A stretch of 64,000 nucleotides of DNA from Pterois miles (taxonomy: Eukaryota > Chordata > Actinopteri > Perciformes > Scorpaenidae). Under the pieces are notes generated by a model. It saw only the letters and a program-made list of their open reading frames with translations. It had not been told where the DNA came from and did no database searches. Shown here one piece after another: positions 47,301-58,663 of this stretch. The stretch is taken from NCBI GenBank assembly GCA_947000775.1, contig CAMQGK010000008.1, forward strand, positions 17,151,501-17,215,500, given 5' to 3'. Position 1 is the stretch's first letter; every line of letters begins with the position of its first letter. The translations under genes and the position numbers were made by a program.

Positions 47301-50300
47301 TATAGAAATAAAATAGGCTGTGTCATTTATTAGGGGCGGCAGTAGCTCAGTCTGTAGGGAGTTGGCTTGGGAACCGGAGGGTCACCGGTTCAAGTCCCGA
47401 CATGGACCAAAAACTGAGTGTGAACTGGTAGCTGGAGAGGTGCCAGTTTACCTCTTGGGCACTGCCAAGGTGCCCCTGAGCAAGGCACCAAACCCCCAAC
47501 TGCTCGGGGCGCTTGTCAGGAGCAGCCCCCTCACTCTGACGTCTCTCCATTACTGCATGTATGTGTGTTCAGGTCTGCATGTACCATGTATGAGTTAAAC
47601 AGAGTGTAAATTGAATTTCCCATTGTGGGACTAATAAAGGTAGATCTTCTTCTTCTTCTTCTTTATTATTTATTATTAAGGTACGTATATGGGGGGTTCT
47701 TTATAAATTCTCTGTCTTTAAGGATTTAGCTGGAAAAAGATTGAAAAGTGTTTTAGTATATAGATTCAGAGATAAAGAGTACTGAGGACAGTTACAGGAA
47801 GCTAAATGAGCACCACTCTGTGGTTTTAAGTTACAGTTAAATATTGTGAACCTCTCTTTTAATGAGTGAGCCGACACAGTGATAAGGAGATGAGACGTGT
47901 CAGGATCTGTCTGGTTGATCAGTAATTATTTAGAGCAGGACGTCAGGATGTCGGAATAAAGGAAGCCGGGGGTGTTAAACTGCTCAGTGGGTTTCTGTTT
48001 GCTGGTTAAAATGATAAACATCCAGCTCCTCCTGGGGGACCAGAGGCGTTCCCAGGCCAGACGATTTTATCAGCTGGATTTATCTATCTACAACACTGGT
48101 GGTCTCCACTCTAAGACACTGCAGGAAACCTAAATAATTTCTCTAGTTGAACTCCTAAAAAGCAGAAATGCTAAATATAGTATAGTAAATGAGTATTACG
48201 TATGAACTCCTCACCTACAGGACAGTGAGAACAGGGATCCAGCTGTATTGACAGTATAACTGTTGTGTTCAACAGGAACCTTCCAGCTGTGGGGTCACTC
48301 TGTCCAGGTGAACTGGGCCGTGCCAGAGGCAGATGTGGACGAGCAGGTCATGCAGCACGTCAAAGTCCTTTATGTAAGTGTGTGAGTTTGATTTTAGAGT
48401 TTAAATGTGTGTTAAACCCTCTGAAATAATGATAAAAGCATAACGCTGTGAGGATGTTTCTACAGTTTAGGTCATTCAGTCATTTTATGGTGAAAAACAT
48501 AAAAAACATAAAAGTCAACAAACCTCATTGTGTCCACTCGCTCATGTTGTTGACTTGTGTAATTTGAGTCATATTTGACTGATGTGAGTTGTATTCAATC
48601 AGGAGGACCTACTGTCAGAGTATCTTTAGAAGGGAGGCCTGGAGGGAAACAAAGCCCTGGTACTAACTGAGAACAACTTCCTCTGATTGTTAAAGCACAT
48701 TTTTCATGTGTTACTGGTGACAATGCTGTTTTTTCTCATAAATGTGTGAGACATAAATGTTTTTAAATTATTAATGTATTATTTTTATATATTATTGTTT
48801 TTCAACCAACAGTGGCTCTGTTTACATACTGAACTTACTGTATGTGTTACATTAAGTTGTTTATGACAGAATCAAGTCAGAAAAATATTCTGCGCTCCAG
48901 GTACGTAACCTGATGCTGAGCACCAGCGAAGAAACTCTCCATCAGGAGTTCTCCCGCTTCAAACCGGGGTCCGTGGAGCACGTCAAGAAGCTCACCCACT
49001 ACGCCTTCATTCACTACCGCTGCCGCGACGACGCCATCACCGCACTGAGCCTCATGAACGGAGCCCAGATCGACGGATCCACCGTGGAGGTGGTGCTGGC
49101 TAAACCGGCTGGGATCAGAGAGGGGAGTATCACCGGGGGAAAGAGGTACAACAGCAGGGGGTACCTGGGAAACAACACAGCTGCAGGAGGAGGAGGGAAA
49201 GGGGCGTTTCTCCTGCACAGGAGTGATGGAGGAATGACGGGAGGAGCTGGGGATACATGCTCCCCACTGAGAACAGTGCCCCTGCCACCACGCCTGGGGA
49301 ACCCCTTCTACACAGAAACAGGTGAGGAGAAGCTTTAATGTGTGTTCATTCTGATAATTGATTCATTTGTTGTTTGTTGTGATTAATCAGAATTTATTAA
49401 CATAAATGCCAGTCATCTCAAAAGTGAGGATTTGCATAGGTTTCCATAGTGTGAAAGTAAGCACTTTTCAGCCAGTTAAAAATGTTCATGTATAGCAAGA
49501 AAGATGGCAGAAATGGACTGTGAAATAATATAGAGGAAAGATGTCATAGCAGTACTTGTGCTACTACGAGAGAGAGAGAGGGAGGGAGGGAGAGATGAGA
49601 GAGAGAGAGAGGGAGGGAGAGATGAGAGGGAGTCCTGAGAAGAGGAATTAGAGAATCACTCAGATTGAAGATTGAGAAGGAGGGCTGGACAGAGAAAGAG
49701 ATTGATGGGGATGAAGGGAATGAGAGAGGAAGAGCTTTAGAGGAAAGATGGGGATGATTCAGAGGGAGAGATGGATATATGGAGGGAGAGAAGCTAGTTG
49801 TGTCCAGCAGCTGAGTTTAATTTAAAGCTTTTCACTTTGACATAAATCAGTCACAATAACTGGAATGAACAGGACCTGAACAACAAGCTTTTCAGAGCTG
49901 ACAACCTACAGTCCCAACCTAAAACTCCTTCATCACATTTAATCATATCTTTTAGTTACGGATGTCACAATACCAGAAATTAAACCAGTTCTCGATACCA
50001 CTTTGTTATCACAGTGAAAAAGAAAAGTAAAACAATGAATCCCATGTACTACAACAGCCACTCCTTCATTACTGTTTGCAAACTGATTTTTCTTGAGAAG
50101 TAAAACAGGTCAAAATTCCTGCTTTATTATCTATTTTATGTTGCTTTGAAAACTTCTCTTTCAAATGACAGGATTTATTCAAGTTTCTCACCAAAAACTA
50201 TATTTTACAAGATTACATTTGAACACATCATGACAATGTTAGAATTTACCTTTACCCAATACCCATATGGCGATGACCAAAAACCGAGATGGTGGTGGCC

Positions 50301-53300
50301 AAAATGCCGAGGCTTCAAACCCGCAGCTCCACTCTCTCATGTCACTTCTGTTTGCAAAACACTAAGATGGCAACAGCCAAAATGCTGACCTCAAGCCTTC
50401 AAAATCGTAGTCCACAAACCAACGGGTGACATCATGGTAACTGCGTCCACCTCTTGTATACAGTCTGTGGTCTAACTCTACTTCAGACTGCTTGTTTTGG
50501 ACAACTAAGTCCCCAATGCCAAAATATGAAGTTTTACTACGTTGGAAAACAAAGAAAGCCACCAAATATTGATATTTTAGAAACTGGAACCAGTGTAATT
50601 TTTTCTTTTCCTCAGAAACATGACGATTAACCAGCTGCTTAACTCAATAGCTGAATCGACTCCTTGTCTAAATCTGTTTCCACTGCGGTAACAGGTCTGA
50701 CCCCTGAATAAAAGTCAGGGAGCCCACAGTTTAAAATATAATAAAATACAATGCTGATTTACTTTTTTTACTTTTACCAACGGCACTATCACCATGTCGG
50801 TGTCATGATATAGACGAGACATATACAAGTATTTTGCTTCTGCCTATTCAGTCACTACTTAACACGAAGACTGTTGACTTTGTTAATACTGATTGTACTG
50901 GTCATACTTATTGTATTATGTGTGATGACTGAATAAAAAATACTTCTACTAAATACTAATACTACTAAATGATATACAGTACAGACCAAAAGTTTGGACA
51001 CACCTTCTCATTCAAAGAGTTTTCTTTAGTTTCATGACTATGAAAATTGTAGATTCACACTGAAGGCATCAAAACTATGAATGAACACATGTGGAAATAT
51101 GTACTTAACAAAAAAGTGTGAAACAACTGAAAATATGTCTGATATTCTAGTTTCTTCAAAGTAGCCTCCTTTTGCTCTGATTACTGCTCCACACTCTGCA
51201 TCCTCTTGATGAGCTTCAAGAGGTCGTCACCTGAAACGGTCTCCAACAGTCTTGAAGGAGTTCCCAGAGATGCTTAGCACTTGTTGGCCCTTTTGCCTTC
51301 ACTCTGCGGTCCAGCTCACCCCAAACCATCTGGATCGGGTTCAGGTCCGGTGACTGTGGAGGCCAGGTCATCTGGTCCAGCACCCCATCACTCTCCTTCT
51401 TGGTCAAATAGCCCTCACACAGCCTGGAGGTGTGTTTGGGGTCATTGTCCTGTTGAAAAATAAATGATGGTCCAACTAAACGCAGACCGGATGGAATAGC
51501 ATGCTGCTGTAAGATGCTGTGGTAGCCATGCTGGTTCAGTATGTCTTCAATTTTGAATAAATCCCCAACAGTGTCACCAGCAAAGCCCCCCCCACACCAT
51601 CACACCTCCTCCTCCATGCTTCACGGTGGGAACCAGGCATGTAGAGTCCATCCGTTCACCTTTTCTGGTTCCACAAAGACACGGTGGTTGGAACCAAAGA
51701 TCTCAGATCTGGACTCATCAGACCAAAGCACAGATTTCCACTGGTCTAATGTCCATTCCTGGTGGTCTTTAGCCCAAACAAGTCTCTTGTGCTTGTTGCC
51801 TGTCCTTAGCAGTGGTTTCCTAGCAGCTATTCTACCATGAAGGCCTGATTCACACAGTCTCCTCTTAACAGTTGTTCTAGAGATGTGTCTGCTGCTAGAA
51901 CTCTGTGTGGCACTGACCTGGTCTCTAGTTTGAGCTGCTGTTTTGTTGTAATCAAATTTTATATTATTGATAATTATTAACAGAAAAACTGCATAATTCA
52001 AAACAAATCCTTAATTGAAGATATAGTAATAAATAAATTAAAAATAATGCAATAAATATCTATATATATACTATTTTGATAATCCATTAATGATTTGATT
52101 CATGTATTAATAAAAAAGTCTAATTTTTTGTAATTTCTTTGTCTAAGATTGCAGCTTCTTAAATGTGACAGTAAACTGAATATATCTGAGTTGTGGACAA
52201 AACAGGACATTTGAGGATGTTGTCTTGGGCTTTGGGAAACATTGATGCACCATTTTCACCATTTTCTGACATTTTATAGACCAAACAACTAATCCATTAC
52301 ATTAGTGATCAACAGATTAATTGACAATGAAAATGATCGTTAACTGCAGCCCGACGCGACAGGCAACTCAAACATTTCTGATAACTTATTGTTCGTGCAC
52401 TGGATTTAATGTCATTTATTGCTGTTTTTCACTGACTTGAATCTGAAGAAAGTCTCAACAATATTCAAACAAAAGTATGTGAAAGAAGAAGAGAGGTCTG
52501 ATGGAAAGCTGTCAGACATATTTCTGGGTTTAAAGAGAGTAATGGAGACAAAAAGCTGGACAGAGCAGAGCTGAGTCTCAGGTAATGTTCTGCTGCTGCT
52601 GACGCTCTCGTCTCAATCACGAGATTGAATTTAATCGTTTTAATTAATGAACTGAGGTGAATAAAATGTTCCGTTGTCAGTGAAACATCCTCACAGAGTG
52701 TAAAGATGGTTTCTGTAAGTAGTAGAAAAAACAGAGGTGGTGATGTTAGTGTGTGGTTGAGTGAGCGCTAGTGCTAGCGCTAACGCTAACCCTGAGTGTG
52801 TTTGTCTTTGTATCAGCAGAGGACCCGGACAGGCGTGTGTTCCCCCTGTGTCCCAGCACTCCCCTGTCCCCCACCAGCCTTCTGTCCCTGAAGCCGCGTC
52901 AGATCAGCTCTGCCGTTGGCCTGCTCGACTTGTACTGCTGCAAAATCCACTGGCCGCAGCCCGAGTACCACCTGTACTCCACACCGGGACCTAACGGGAA
53001 GCTACTGCTGCTGTACAAGGTCTGTGCACCAAGCCCAACACACTGTTACTCACTTTAACGACTGCTTAACTATAGGGATGCGCCAACATCGATACCAGTA
53101 TCGGGTCCGATACTGTGCTCATGTACTCATAGTCACAAACAGCTCTCAAACAATGCCACCAATACCACTTTATGACAGCATGACGTTAACCTCTCGTCAG
53201 TTGAGCAGGTAATGTTTGGTGGGGGAGCGGCCATGTCAGTGTGGGTCTCTTTAGATGGCATGTACAGTACGAGCATGCACAGTGGCGTTATGCTCAGCGC

Positions 53301-54625
53301 TTTGTTCATTGCAATATGCTCCAAAACTCCAGGAGGTGTACAAACAAAATATTCTGTGGATAAGCAAGAAGCCAACGAGTGGTACTGGAAAGGAAAGTAA
53401 GCTGCCTGGCAGCAGTAGTAAACAACGTACCACCAAACATTGCCTTTGTGTCCTGTAATTATTACCGTCGCTTACCTCCATATGTCCATGATGTCCATAT
53501 ATACTATATGTGTGTGTGTGTGCGCGCGTGTGCAGGTGGTGATCCCGTCAACAGGAAGCACTTACCTCCCAGACGAGCTGTGTGTGATGCTGGATGATGC
53601 CAAAGAGCTGGCAGCACTGACGACCCTGTGGCACCTGGGTACGCACACAGAGTGGGGGGTGCGCGAGTTGTGTGCAGCGTTCACATACATCCATACATGT
53701 ATATGCACCTATCTTGGCTGTACGTCAGTAAAACAGGCTGCAGACTGTTTTAATATAATATGCGCAGCTGGAGAGTTTGTTTGGCAGTCAACTTACTCTC
53801 ATGTTGAGCTGCTTTTTAACTGAACCATTGTGAGCTAGCTTTAGCTGTGTGATTCAGTATTATGGTTTATTGTGATTTTTGTTATGTTTTTTTACCACTA
53901 AAAGATAAAGGACACACTTCAAGGGACTTTTACTTTGGAAGCGATTTAAGTGACGACAGTAAGAATGTTTGTAGTCAGAGATGTCCTAAAGTCATTGGCA
54001 GGAAGTATTTATGAAGCCATCTCGCTCACAAGTTAGTGGTATTTTCTCTTAATTTATAAGGGATGTGTAATGTTTTATACTTGCTTAATATAATCCAATC
54101 AATCTAATTTCCATAGATGTATTTTGTATATCCAGTTCCAACTGCTCGTTGTGCTAATATTTTGATTTTTACCAGACGTTAACAGTCGTGCTGCAATGGT
54201 TTATAAACTTCACAGTTTGGTTCATATCACGGTTTTAGCTCATGATGTTCAGAACGGTTCAGATTTTTATGTGAACCGTTTCCATTTCTACTTCAGACTA
54301 TAATTTAAAAACTCAGTTATGATTTAGATATGAAAAGGATTCATCATTCAGCGCTAACTAGCGGCTCCTTTTTTGCTTTTGTTGTGTTATTTTGTGATTT
54401 ATAACTGCAGAGTTTTCTCGTTCGAATCTCCCTCTATCCTTATCTCTTCTTAAACCTCCTTTTGTCATCCTGTCTTTCCACTGGACCGTCCCATCCTGGT
54501 CATCCATCCTCTCCTCCCCTCGTCCAGACTCGTCCGTCCTGAGCGCTGCTTCCTGTGAGTCTCCCAGCAGCCCCTCTCCTCCTCCCCTCGTCGCCCCCCC
54601 TCCGCCACCAGTCCCGGGCTGCTGA
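41237..54625 (+). CDS. rbm46: RNA-binding motif protein 46 (spliced, nine coding exons)
   Basis: Germ-cell RNA-binding protein of the A1CF/RBM46/RBM47 group; in vertebrates RBM46 is needed for meiosis and gametogenesis and acts on target mRNAs. The coding join is 41237-41390, 42127-42307, 43574-43730, 44843-44972, 48276-48373, 48901-49321, 52820-53019, 53536-53638 and 54528-54625, and all phases match. The 513-residue product has the NURR-like leader ([20 protein letters not shown]), RRM1 about 62-140 (RNP2 VFVGKI, RNP1 RGYAFVMY), RRM2 142-207 ([14 protein letters not shown]), RRM3 237-310 ([14 protein letters not shown]), a Gly-rich linker and a dsRBD-like domain about 408-481. RBM46 is favoured over its paralogs by [26 protein letters not shown] and the dsRBD wording ([12 protein letters not shown]). 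The last exon appears frameshifted, so the annotated stop at 54623 may not be the natural end. Confidence 0.93.
42127..42307 (+). CDS. rbm46: rbm46 exon 3, most of RRM1
   Basis: Acceptor CCGCCACAG, donor ACCAACAG|GTAACC, phase 1 in and phase 2 out. Carries [20 protein letters not shown] and the RNP1 RGYAFVMY. The GC content is markedly higher than the flanking introns. Confidence 0.95.
42480..42870. repeat. dispersed repeat, copy in rbm46 intron 3
   Basis: GACTTTTACTTTTGAAAACA, GTAGTCAGAGCTGTCCT, AATGTTTTATACTTCTGC and TTTCCATAGATGCATTTTGT align with 53860-54140 in intron 9. Unclassified. Confidence 0.65.
43574..43730 (+). CDS. rbm46: rbm46 exon 4, end of RRM1 and start of RRM2
   Basis: Acceptor GTGTCCAG, donor ATGAAG|GTACAC, phase 0 out. 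Encodes the RRM1 end ([18 protein letters not shown]) and RRM2 RNP2 ([20 protein letters not shown]). Confidence 0.95.
43867..44236 (+). repeat. 43-bp minisatellite in rbm46 intron 4, nine copies
   Basis: Same unit as at 16300-16822. In transcript sense each unit junction reads TACTGATATTTCAGAG, which looks like a branch point followed by an acceptor. The right flank (CAAACCTCAGTCACATAAAG) is also shared with the first locus. Confidence 0.95.
44843..44972 (+). CDS. rbm46: rbm46 exon 5, RRM2 core
   Basis: Acceptor TATGTCCCAG, donor ATCAG|GTAACA. Encodes [14 protein letters not shown] and the RNP1 RSFAFVEY, where the family has RGFAFVEY. The glycine-to-serine change is visible directly in the codon AGC. 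Confidence 0.95.
45175..45462 (-). mobile_element. tRNA-derived SINE, family 1, copy 2
   Basis: Antisense copy in rbm46 intron 5, with the head at the right (GGCGGCAGTAGCTCAGT on the minus strand) and the tail with AATAAAGG at the left next to an AAGATAAGA-type repeat. Slightly shortened body. Confidence 0.85.
46765..47045. repeat. degenerate GTTTTGCTTTACGCAACATT-type tandem repeat
   Basis: Imperfect units of about 24-30 bases (TTTTGCTTTATGCAACATTT and relatives) in rbm46 intron 5. A small open frame here is a by-product. Confidence 0.7.
47218..47262 (-). repeat. orphan retroelement 3' tail
   Basis: AAGATAAGATGAACCTTTAT followed by TCCCTGGAGGGAAATT matches the tail end of the antisense SINE at 45175 but has no body. 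It lies just before a full SINE in the opposite sense. Confidence 0.5.
47334..47664 (+). mobile_element. tRNA-derived SINE, family 1, copy 3 (sense)
   Basis: Head GGCGGCAGTAGCTCAGTCTG and B-box CACCGGTTCAAGTCCCG, family body, tail GTGGGACTAATAAAGGTAGA and a (CTT)n end. It lies in rbm46 intron 5 in the sense direction and is one of the best preserved copies. Confidence 0.9.
48276..48373 (+). CDS. rbm46: rbm46 exon 6, RRM2-RRM3 linker
   Basis: Acceptor GTTCAACAG, donor CTTTAT|GTAAGT. Encodes [20 protein letters not shown] and the start of RRM3 (VKVLY). FQLWGH is a RBM46-type wording. Confidence 0.94.
48901..49321 (+). CDS. rbm46: rbm46 exon 7, RRM3 and linker
   Basis: Acceptor TGCGCTCCAG, donor GAAACAG|GTGAGG. 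Encodes [13 protein letters not shown], the RNP1 THYAFIHY and a divergent Gly-rich linker ([14 protein letters not shown]) with [14 protein letters not shown] at its end. Confidence 0.94.
49567..49800 (+). repeat. GA-rich low-complexity tract
   Basis: Interrupted GAGAGAGGGAGGGAGAGATG repeats in rbm46 intron 7. Confidence 0.85.
50977..51941 (-). mobile_element. truncated Tc1/mariner-like copy in rbm46 intron 7
   Basis: The right terminal repeat (CAGTACAGACCAAAAGTTTG, preceded by TA) is intact at 50977 and the transposase runs on the minus strand. WSDES, the [17 protein letters not shown] block and other parts remain, but the helix-turn-helix region and the left terminal repeat are missing beyond 51941. 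It belongs to the same family as the copy at 11591. The third catalytic position is Gln here also. Confidence 0.88.
52820..53019 (+). CDS. rbm46: rbm46 exon 8, start of dsRBD-like domain
   Basis: Tandem acceptor TATCAGCAG allows exon starts at 52817 or 52820, differing by one residue. Donor TACAAG|GTCTGT. Encodes [26 protein letters not shown] and [10 protein letters not shown], the beginning of the domain shared with DND1 and the A1CF group. Confidence 0.92.
53536..53638 (+). CDS. rbm46: rbm46 exon 9, end of dsRBD-like domain
   Basis: Acceptor GCGTGTGCAG after a short (GT)n run, donor CACCTGG|GTACGC. Encodes [20 protein letters not shown] and [14 protein letters not shown], matching the RBM46 domain end. 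Confidence 0.92.
53860..54140. repeat. dispersed repeat, copy in rbm46 intron 9
   Basis: Same sense relative of 42480-42870, with GACTTTTACTTTGGAAGC, GTAGTCAGAGATGTCCT and TTTCCATAGATGTATTTTGT. Confidence 0.65.
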
Positions 54626-54795
54626 ACTGTGATGGCAGAGCCTTCACCTCCTGCCTCCCTCTTCCTCCTCCTCCTCCTCCTCCTCCCCCGCCCTCCCCCT
54701 TCACCCTCTCTCCCCTCTCCTCTCTGTCCACGCTCAGCCCTCCTGCCTCCCAAATACAGAGGCTCTACTTCAGCCCCCAGTCGCCTTTCTACTGA
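54528..54795 (+). CDS. rbm46: rbm46 last coding exon, with apparent -1 frameshift
   Basis: Acceptor CCCCTCGTCCAG gives a conserved Asp (WHL-D) and a Ser/Pro-rich frame that stops at 54623-54625. In the next frame, from about 54595, an open stretch continues through a Pro run to QIQRLYFSPQSPFY and a stop at 54793-54795. That end resembles the C-terminus of vertebrate RBM46. The switch falls on a run of seven C (about 54594-54600), so a one-base loss by mutation or sequencing error is likely. Confidence 0.65.
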
Positions 54796-54949
54796 CGGTG
54801 AGATGCACACACTGCAGAGCTTAGGTCACCATAGTTTCACGGTCTATACTATGACAGTGTATTACAAAAAAAAAATTTAAATTATGGAGCCGGGGGAGGG
54901 GGTAATAACATTCATAAACAACTCTGAATTTCTGAGATTAAAGTCATAC

Positions 54950-55440
54950 ATTTATGAAAAAAACACACACACAAAATTACGACATATTGGATATTCTCTG
55001 AGATTTAAGTGATAAATTTATGAGAAAACTCAGAAATATGTGTTATAAAGTCACAAATTTATGAGAAAAAAACTCTGATGTTCTCTGAGATTAAACTGGT
55101 AAATTTGCGGGGGGGGGGAAAAAACAGAAATTTGAGAGATTATAAAGTAATAAATTTCTGAGAAAAAAACTAATTTATGAGAAAAAAACATGGATATTCT
55201 CAGAGATTAAAGTGGAAAATTTACAAGAAAGAAACTCTGATATGTAAGATAAGTTAATGTTCTAAATGTACGATAAACCTCCCCAGAGGTTATAAAGTCA
55301 AAAATGTATGAGAAACAAAATCCCTCACAAATTTATCAGGAAACAACTCAGATATTTTCTGAAATTAATGTGGTAAATTTATGAGAAAAAACAGAAATTT
55401 AGATTAAAGTTATGAATTTACTAGAAAATAACTAAAGTGT
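54950..55440. repeat. degenerate ATTTATGAGAAAAAAACTCTG-type repeat
   Basis: Irregular alternation of AAATTTATGAGAAAA and ATATTCTCTGAGATTAAAG blocks, probably within the rbm46 3' UTR or just past it. Confidence 0.7.
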
Positions 55441-56927
55441 TGTGTGAGTGTATCTTTCAGGACCTTCGCCTCGCTCACTTTTTTTGACTTTATACTCTAG
55501 TAGTTTAAATCCAGCGAACATCGGGACACGTCCTACTCCGTCCATCACTCCTCTCCTCTGTGATTGTCCTCTTGTTTCTGTTGGATGTTTGCAGTGTTTC
55601 TGGACTTGGAGCAGACTTCTCTTGATGTTTTTAGTCTTTTTAGTTCGTAGCTTTGATGGAAACAGCCTCCAGCTGATCTTCTGTCCATCCAGTGACGTAA
55701 AGATGTAAACGTGTTGTTGCAGGAGGCCAGTTCCCATCTGGGATTCAGCGGTGAGGACACGGTCCGAGGGCAAAGAGGGGAAACCTGACTAACCTGACTG
55801 AACCACATATTTCCCTCCAGACAAACTGTTCACGTCCTCCCTCTGTTTGTTTCATTCCTCCCTGTTTTGATCTGAGTAGAGGGAGGTAGAGACGATCAGC
55901 CGCTCAGCTTCTTCTCTCTATCACCTCTGATTTACAAACTGTTTACATTTAACAAAAAGAGACAAATCCAGCTGATAAATCGTCTCCTGTCAACCTCTGT
56001 TAAATGGCAGTGTCAGCCTCTTCTCTGGTTCACCTTAAAGTACCCATAATGCCCCAGCAGGGACACAGGTATCACATCCATGCTTGTATATGAACATTTT
56101 GGGTGTTTTTATAGGGATGCAACGATCCGACTCTTTCAGTTTTCATTCAGGGCTTTTGATAGAGTGCTGATCTGATACCAGTTTTAATTAATCAGCCGTA
56201 TTGAATTTTACTGAATTATTTATGATTAAAATAGTAAAACAAATTCTGCAAAATTAACCTTTTTAATGCAGCAAGAAATTGGTCAAAAATTAAACAGGAA
56301 TTATAATTTCAGTATATAATGTAGAGAGTATAGAAACATAGTCGGTATTTTGAGCCAGTATTTGTCGGTATCAGCGCAGTCCCAGTTTTTTAAAAACTTT
56401 CCGTTTGGTTTCAGATTAAAGATAGTTTTCTACAAAGCTGGCCAAAAATTTGCAATTTAGGCTACATCCACACTCATACTTTTTAATTTAAAACGACGTT
56501 TCAAAAGGAAAAGGACGATTTCAGAATGAATCTCTGTCCGTACTGTCACGCCACGCGAGCATTCACGTACGCTGGGCGTGCACGTGTAAACAGGAAGCAG
56601 CGCTGGTAGCTAATAAGACCTTAATCCCTCCTGGGCATGTAGGCAGTAGTCAGGGATGTAAGAAAATATTGAATATTGTGATATTATGTTTAGTGACTCT
56701 GTCTTGATTCTCAAAAAAACTGTTGATTTTTAATTAATATTTTACATGCATAAATTAACTGTATGTGTATATGGTTCTTTATTTTATGACAGTTTTCCAA
56801 GAATTAGATTCATAGAATTGCAGTACTGTATGCCGCCTTGCTTATATCGCAGTAAATTGAATAGTGTCAACGCTAGGCGTAAACGTAGCATAAGGTCTGT
56901 TTTAAAAGGTGTTGGTGTGGACGTAGC

Positions 56928-57215
56928 CTCAGACATTAAAGGAACATTCCTCTAATTATTCAGACCTCTGAGCTGATCGTCTCCAGATTTACTACAAACG
57001 TTTTTAGGGTAAATGTCAAGTTCAGCCTTTTCAGATGAAAGATATTCTAACGCACTAGACATACGTAGCATAAGTTTTGCGTATTAGTGTAGATGGCGCC
57101 TCAGACATTAAAGGAACATTCCTCTAATTATTCAGATCTGTGAGCTGGTCGTCTCCTCAGCGACAGATTTACAACGAACGTTTGTAGAGTAATGTCAAGT
57201 TCAGCCGTCGTTAGA
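56928..57215. repeat. local tandem duplication of about 170 bp
   Basis: CCTCAGACATTAAAGGAACA and CTCTAATTATTCAGA followed by AATGTCAAGTTCAGCC occur twice, near 56928 and 57101. Confidence 0.75.
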
Positions 57216-57936
57216 CTGGTAGATTTAAACCATTCGTCTCCAGAGAGAGAAGGACGAGGGTCCACTCGTCTTTCTTCTTCTCCCAGAGGAATGTTGTTAA
57301 CCCGAGGAGACGACAGTCGACATCATCCGAAGAGAACGACAGCCGACGTTTGTTGAGGTCGGCGGAGACAAATGTTCAAGTCAGAAAGAGACGTGTCCTA
57401 GTAATCAACGAGTTAAAGTCTGCAGTTAAAAATAATCATTTAAAAAAATCATTAAAAAAGTATTTTTAGATGCCATATATTTAAATTTCACCTCTATTAA
57501 GCCAACAAAATAATAATCAATTGCTAAAAAAAATGTATTCACTACCATTTCCACTATTTAAACATTTTGTTTTGAAAAACAACACTTACAGGAAATGAAT
57601 GCACACTTGAAGGAGTAAAATAATCAGAAAAAGCCAAGTAATTAAAATAGTTTAGAGACTTTTCTTTATGGTCTTTGAGAGCTGGAGACGAGGACATTTA
57701 TTTCTTTATCAGAGGGTCAGAAGCAGAGCGGAGTCGCTGTTAGTCGTTATTATTTAAATGTCACTTAGTGGTCCGTGAGATGAATTCAGTCTGGAGGTTG
57801 AACTGGACCAAAGGGAGTGTTGGAGTGATTTGATTCATGTTTGTTGGTTTGTTCTTCTGGTTCATGGTTGGACTTTAAACTGTTTTAGTATATTTATACA
57901 GTGATTTTATGTTTTATGTGTCCCACAGCTGGTTTA

Positions 57937-57942
57937 AATAAA
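57937..57942 (+). terminator. candidate polyadenylation signal
   Basis: AATAAA followed within 50 bases by a T/G-rich stretch (GACTGTTTGTTTTC). It is the most convincing poly(A) signal downstream of rbm46, implying a 3' UTR of about 3.1 kb if used. No transcript evidence is available. Confidence 0.35.
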
Positions 57943-58592
57943 GTTACTGAAGCTTCGTTCAGACTGTTTGTTTTCATAGAAAATGTGTGTAGAAAGTTTT
58001 TTAAATATCTCCTCGTGTTTCTCTACTTGACTTTATGACTTATATTAGAGGAGACGTTTGGGAAACACTTTATAATAACCAACATTTATATATGCCAAAT
58101 ATTAATAGTGATTTAAACATAGTTGATAGGTAACAAACTAAGCTCAAAGTCTTAGTAATGCTTCAATGTTATTTTAGCAGTTTATTGTTTCACATTATAA
58201 CATGTTATGTACTATACTGTACATGTCTTTGAATTAGTATTTGTAAATGATTACAAAATTACTTAAACCTTTAAGAAATCATATGTAAAATATCTCTAAA
58301 CAACACTGATGGACATTTGTGACTCTTTAATGGTTAATAATTAGTTTGTAAACCGTCTGTAAACACTTTGTAAAGCATCTATAAACAATGTAGATATACA
58401 GTTAATACTTTAATGGTTAATTATTGGTTTCTATAGATTCTATGGATGTTGTACAAATGCTTTCTGAAAGGTTTAAAATCATTTAATAATCAGTAACATA
58501 ATTTATAGAGCATATAAAATGTTATTGTGTTCAGCAATAAATAATAGAGAGGTAATAGATAAATAGTTTAGTTTCTTCTTCCACACCCACAG

Positions 58593-58663
58593 GGCCCACG
58601 AAGCAGGAACAGTAGCGTCTGTTGGATCAAATGACGCTGAGCTACAGACGTCTCTTTACCAAT
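58593..58663 (+). other. orphan exon-like segment
   Basis: A strong acceptor (CTTCTTCCACACCCACAG) and a consensus donor (AAT|GTAAGT) bound 71 bases. One frame is open throughout. It could be an extra exon of rbm46 or of an unannotated transcript; no family was recognised. Confidence 0.3.

Larger units (their letters stand above)
55800..58560. other. region downstream of rbm46
   Basis: No coding region recognised. The part up to 57960 may be 3' UTR; the rest is AT-rich intergenic DNA. Confidence 0.4.

Noticed and set aside
54629..54880. Pro/Leu-rich open frame beginning MAEPSPP
   Set aside because: It is the out-of-frame reading of the CCT-rich end of the rbm46 last exon.
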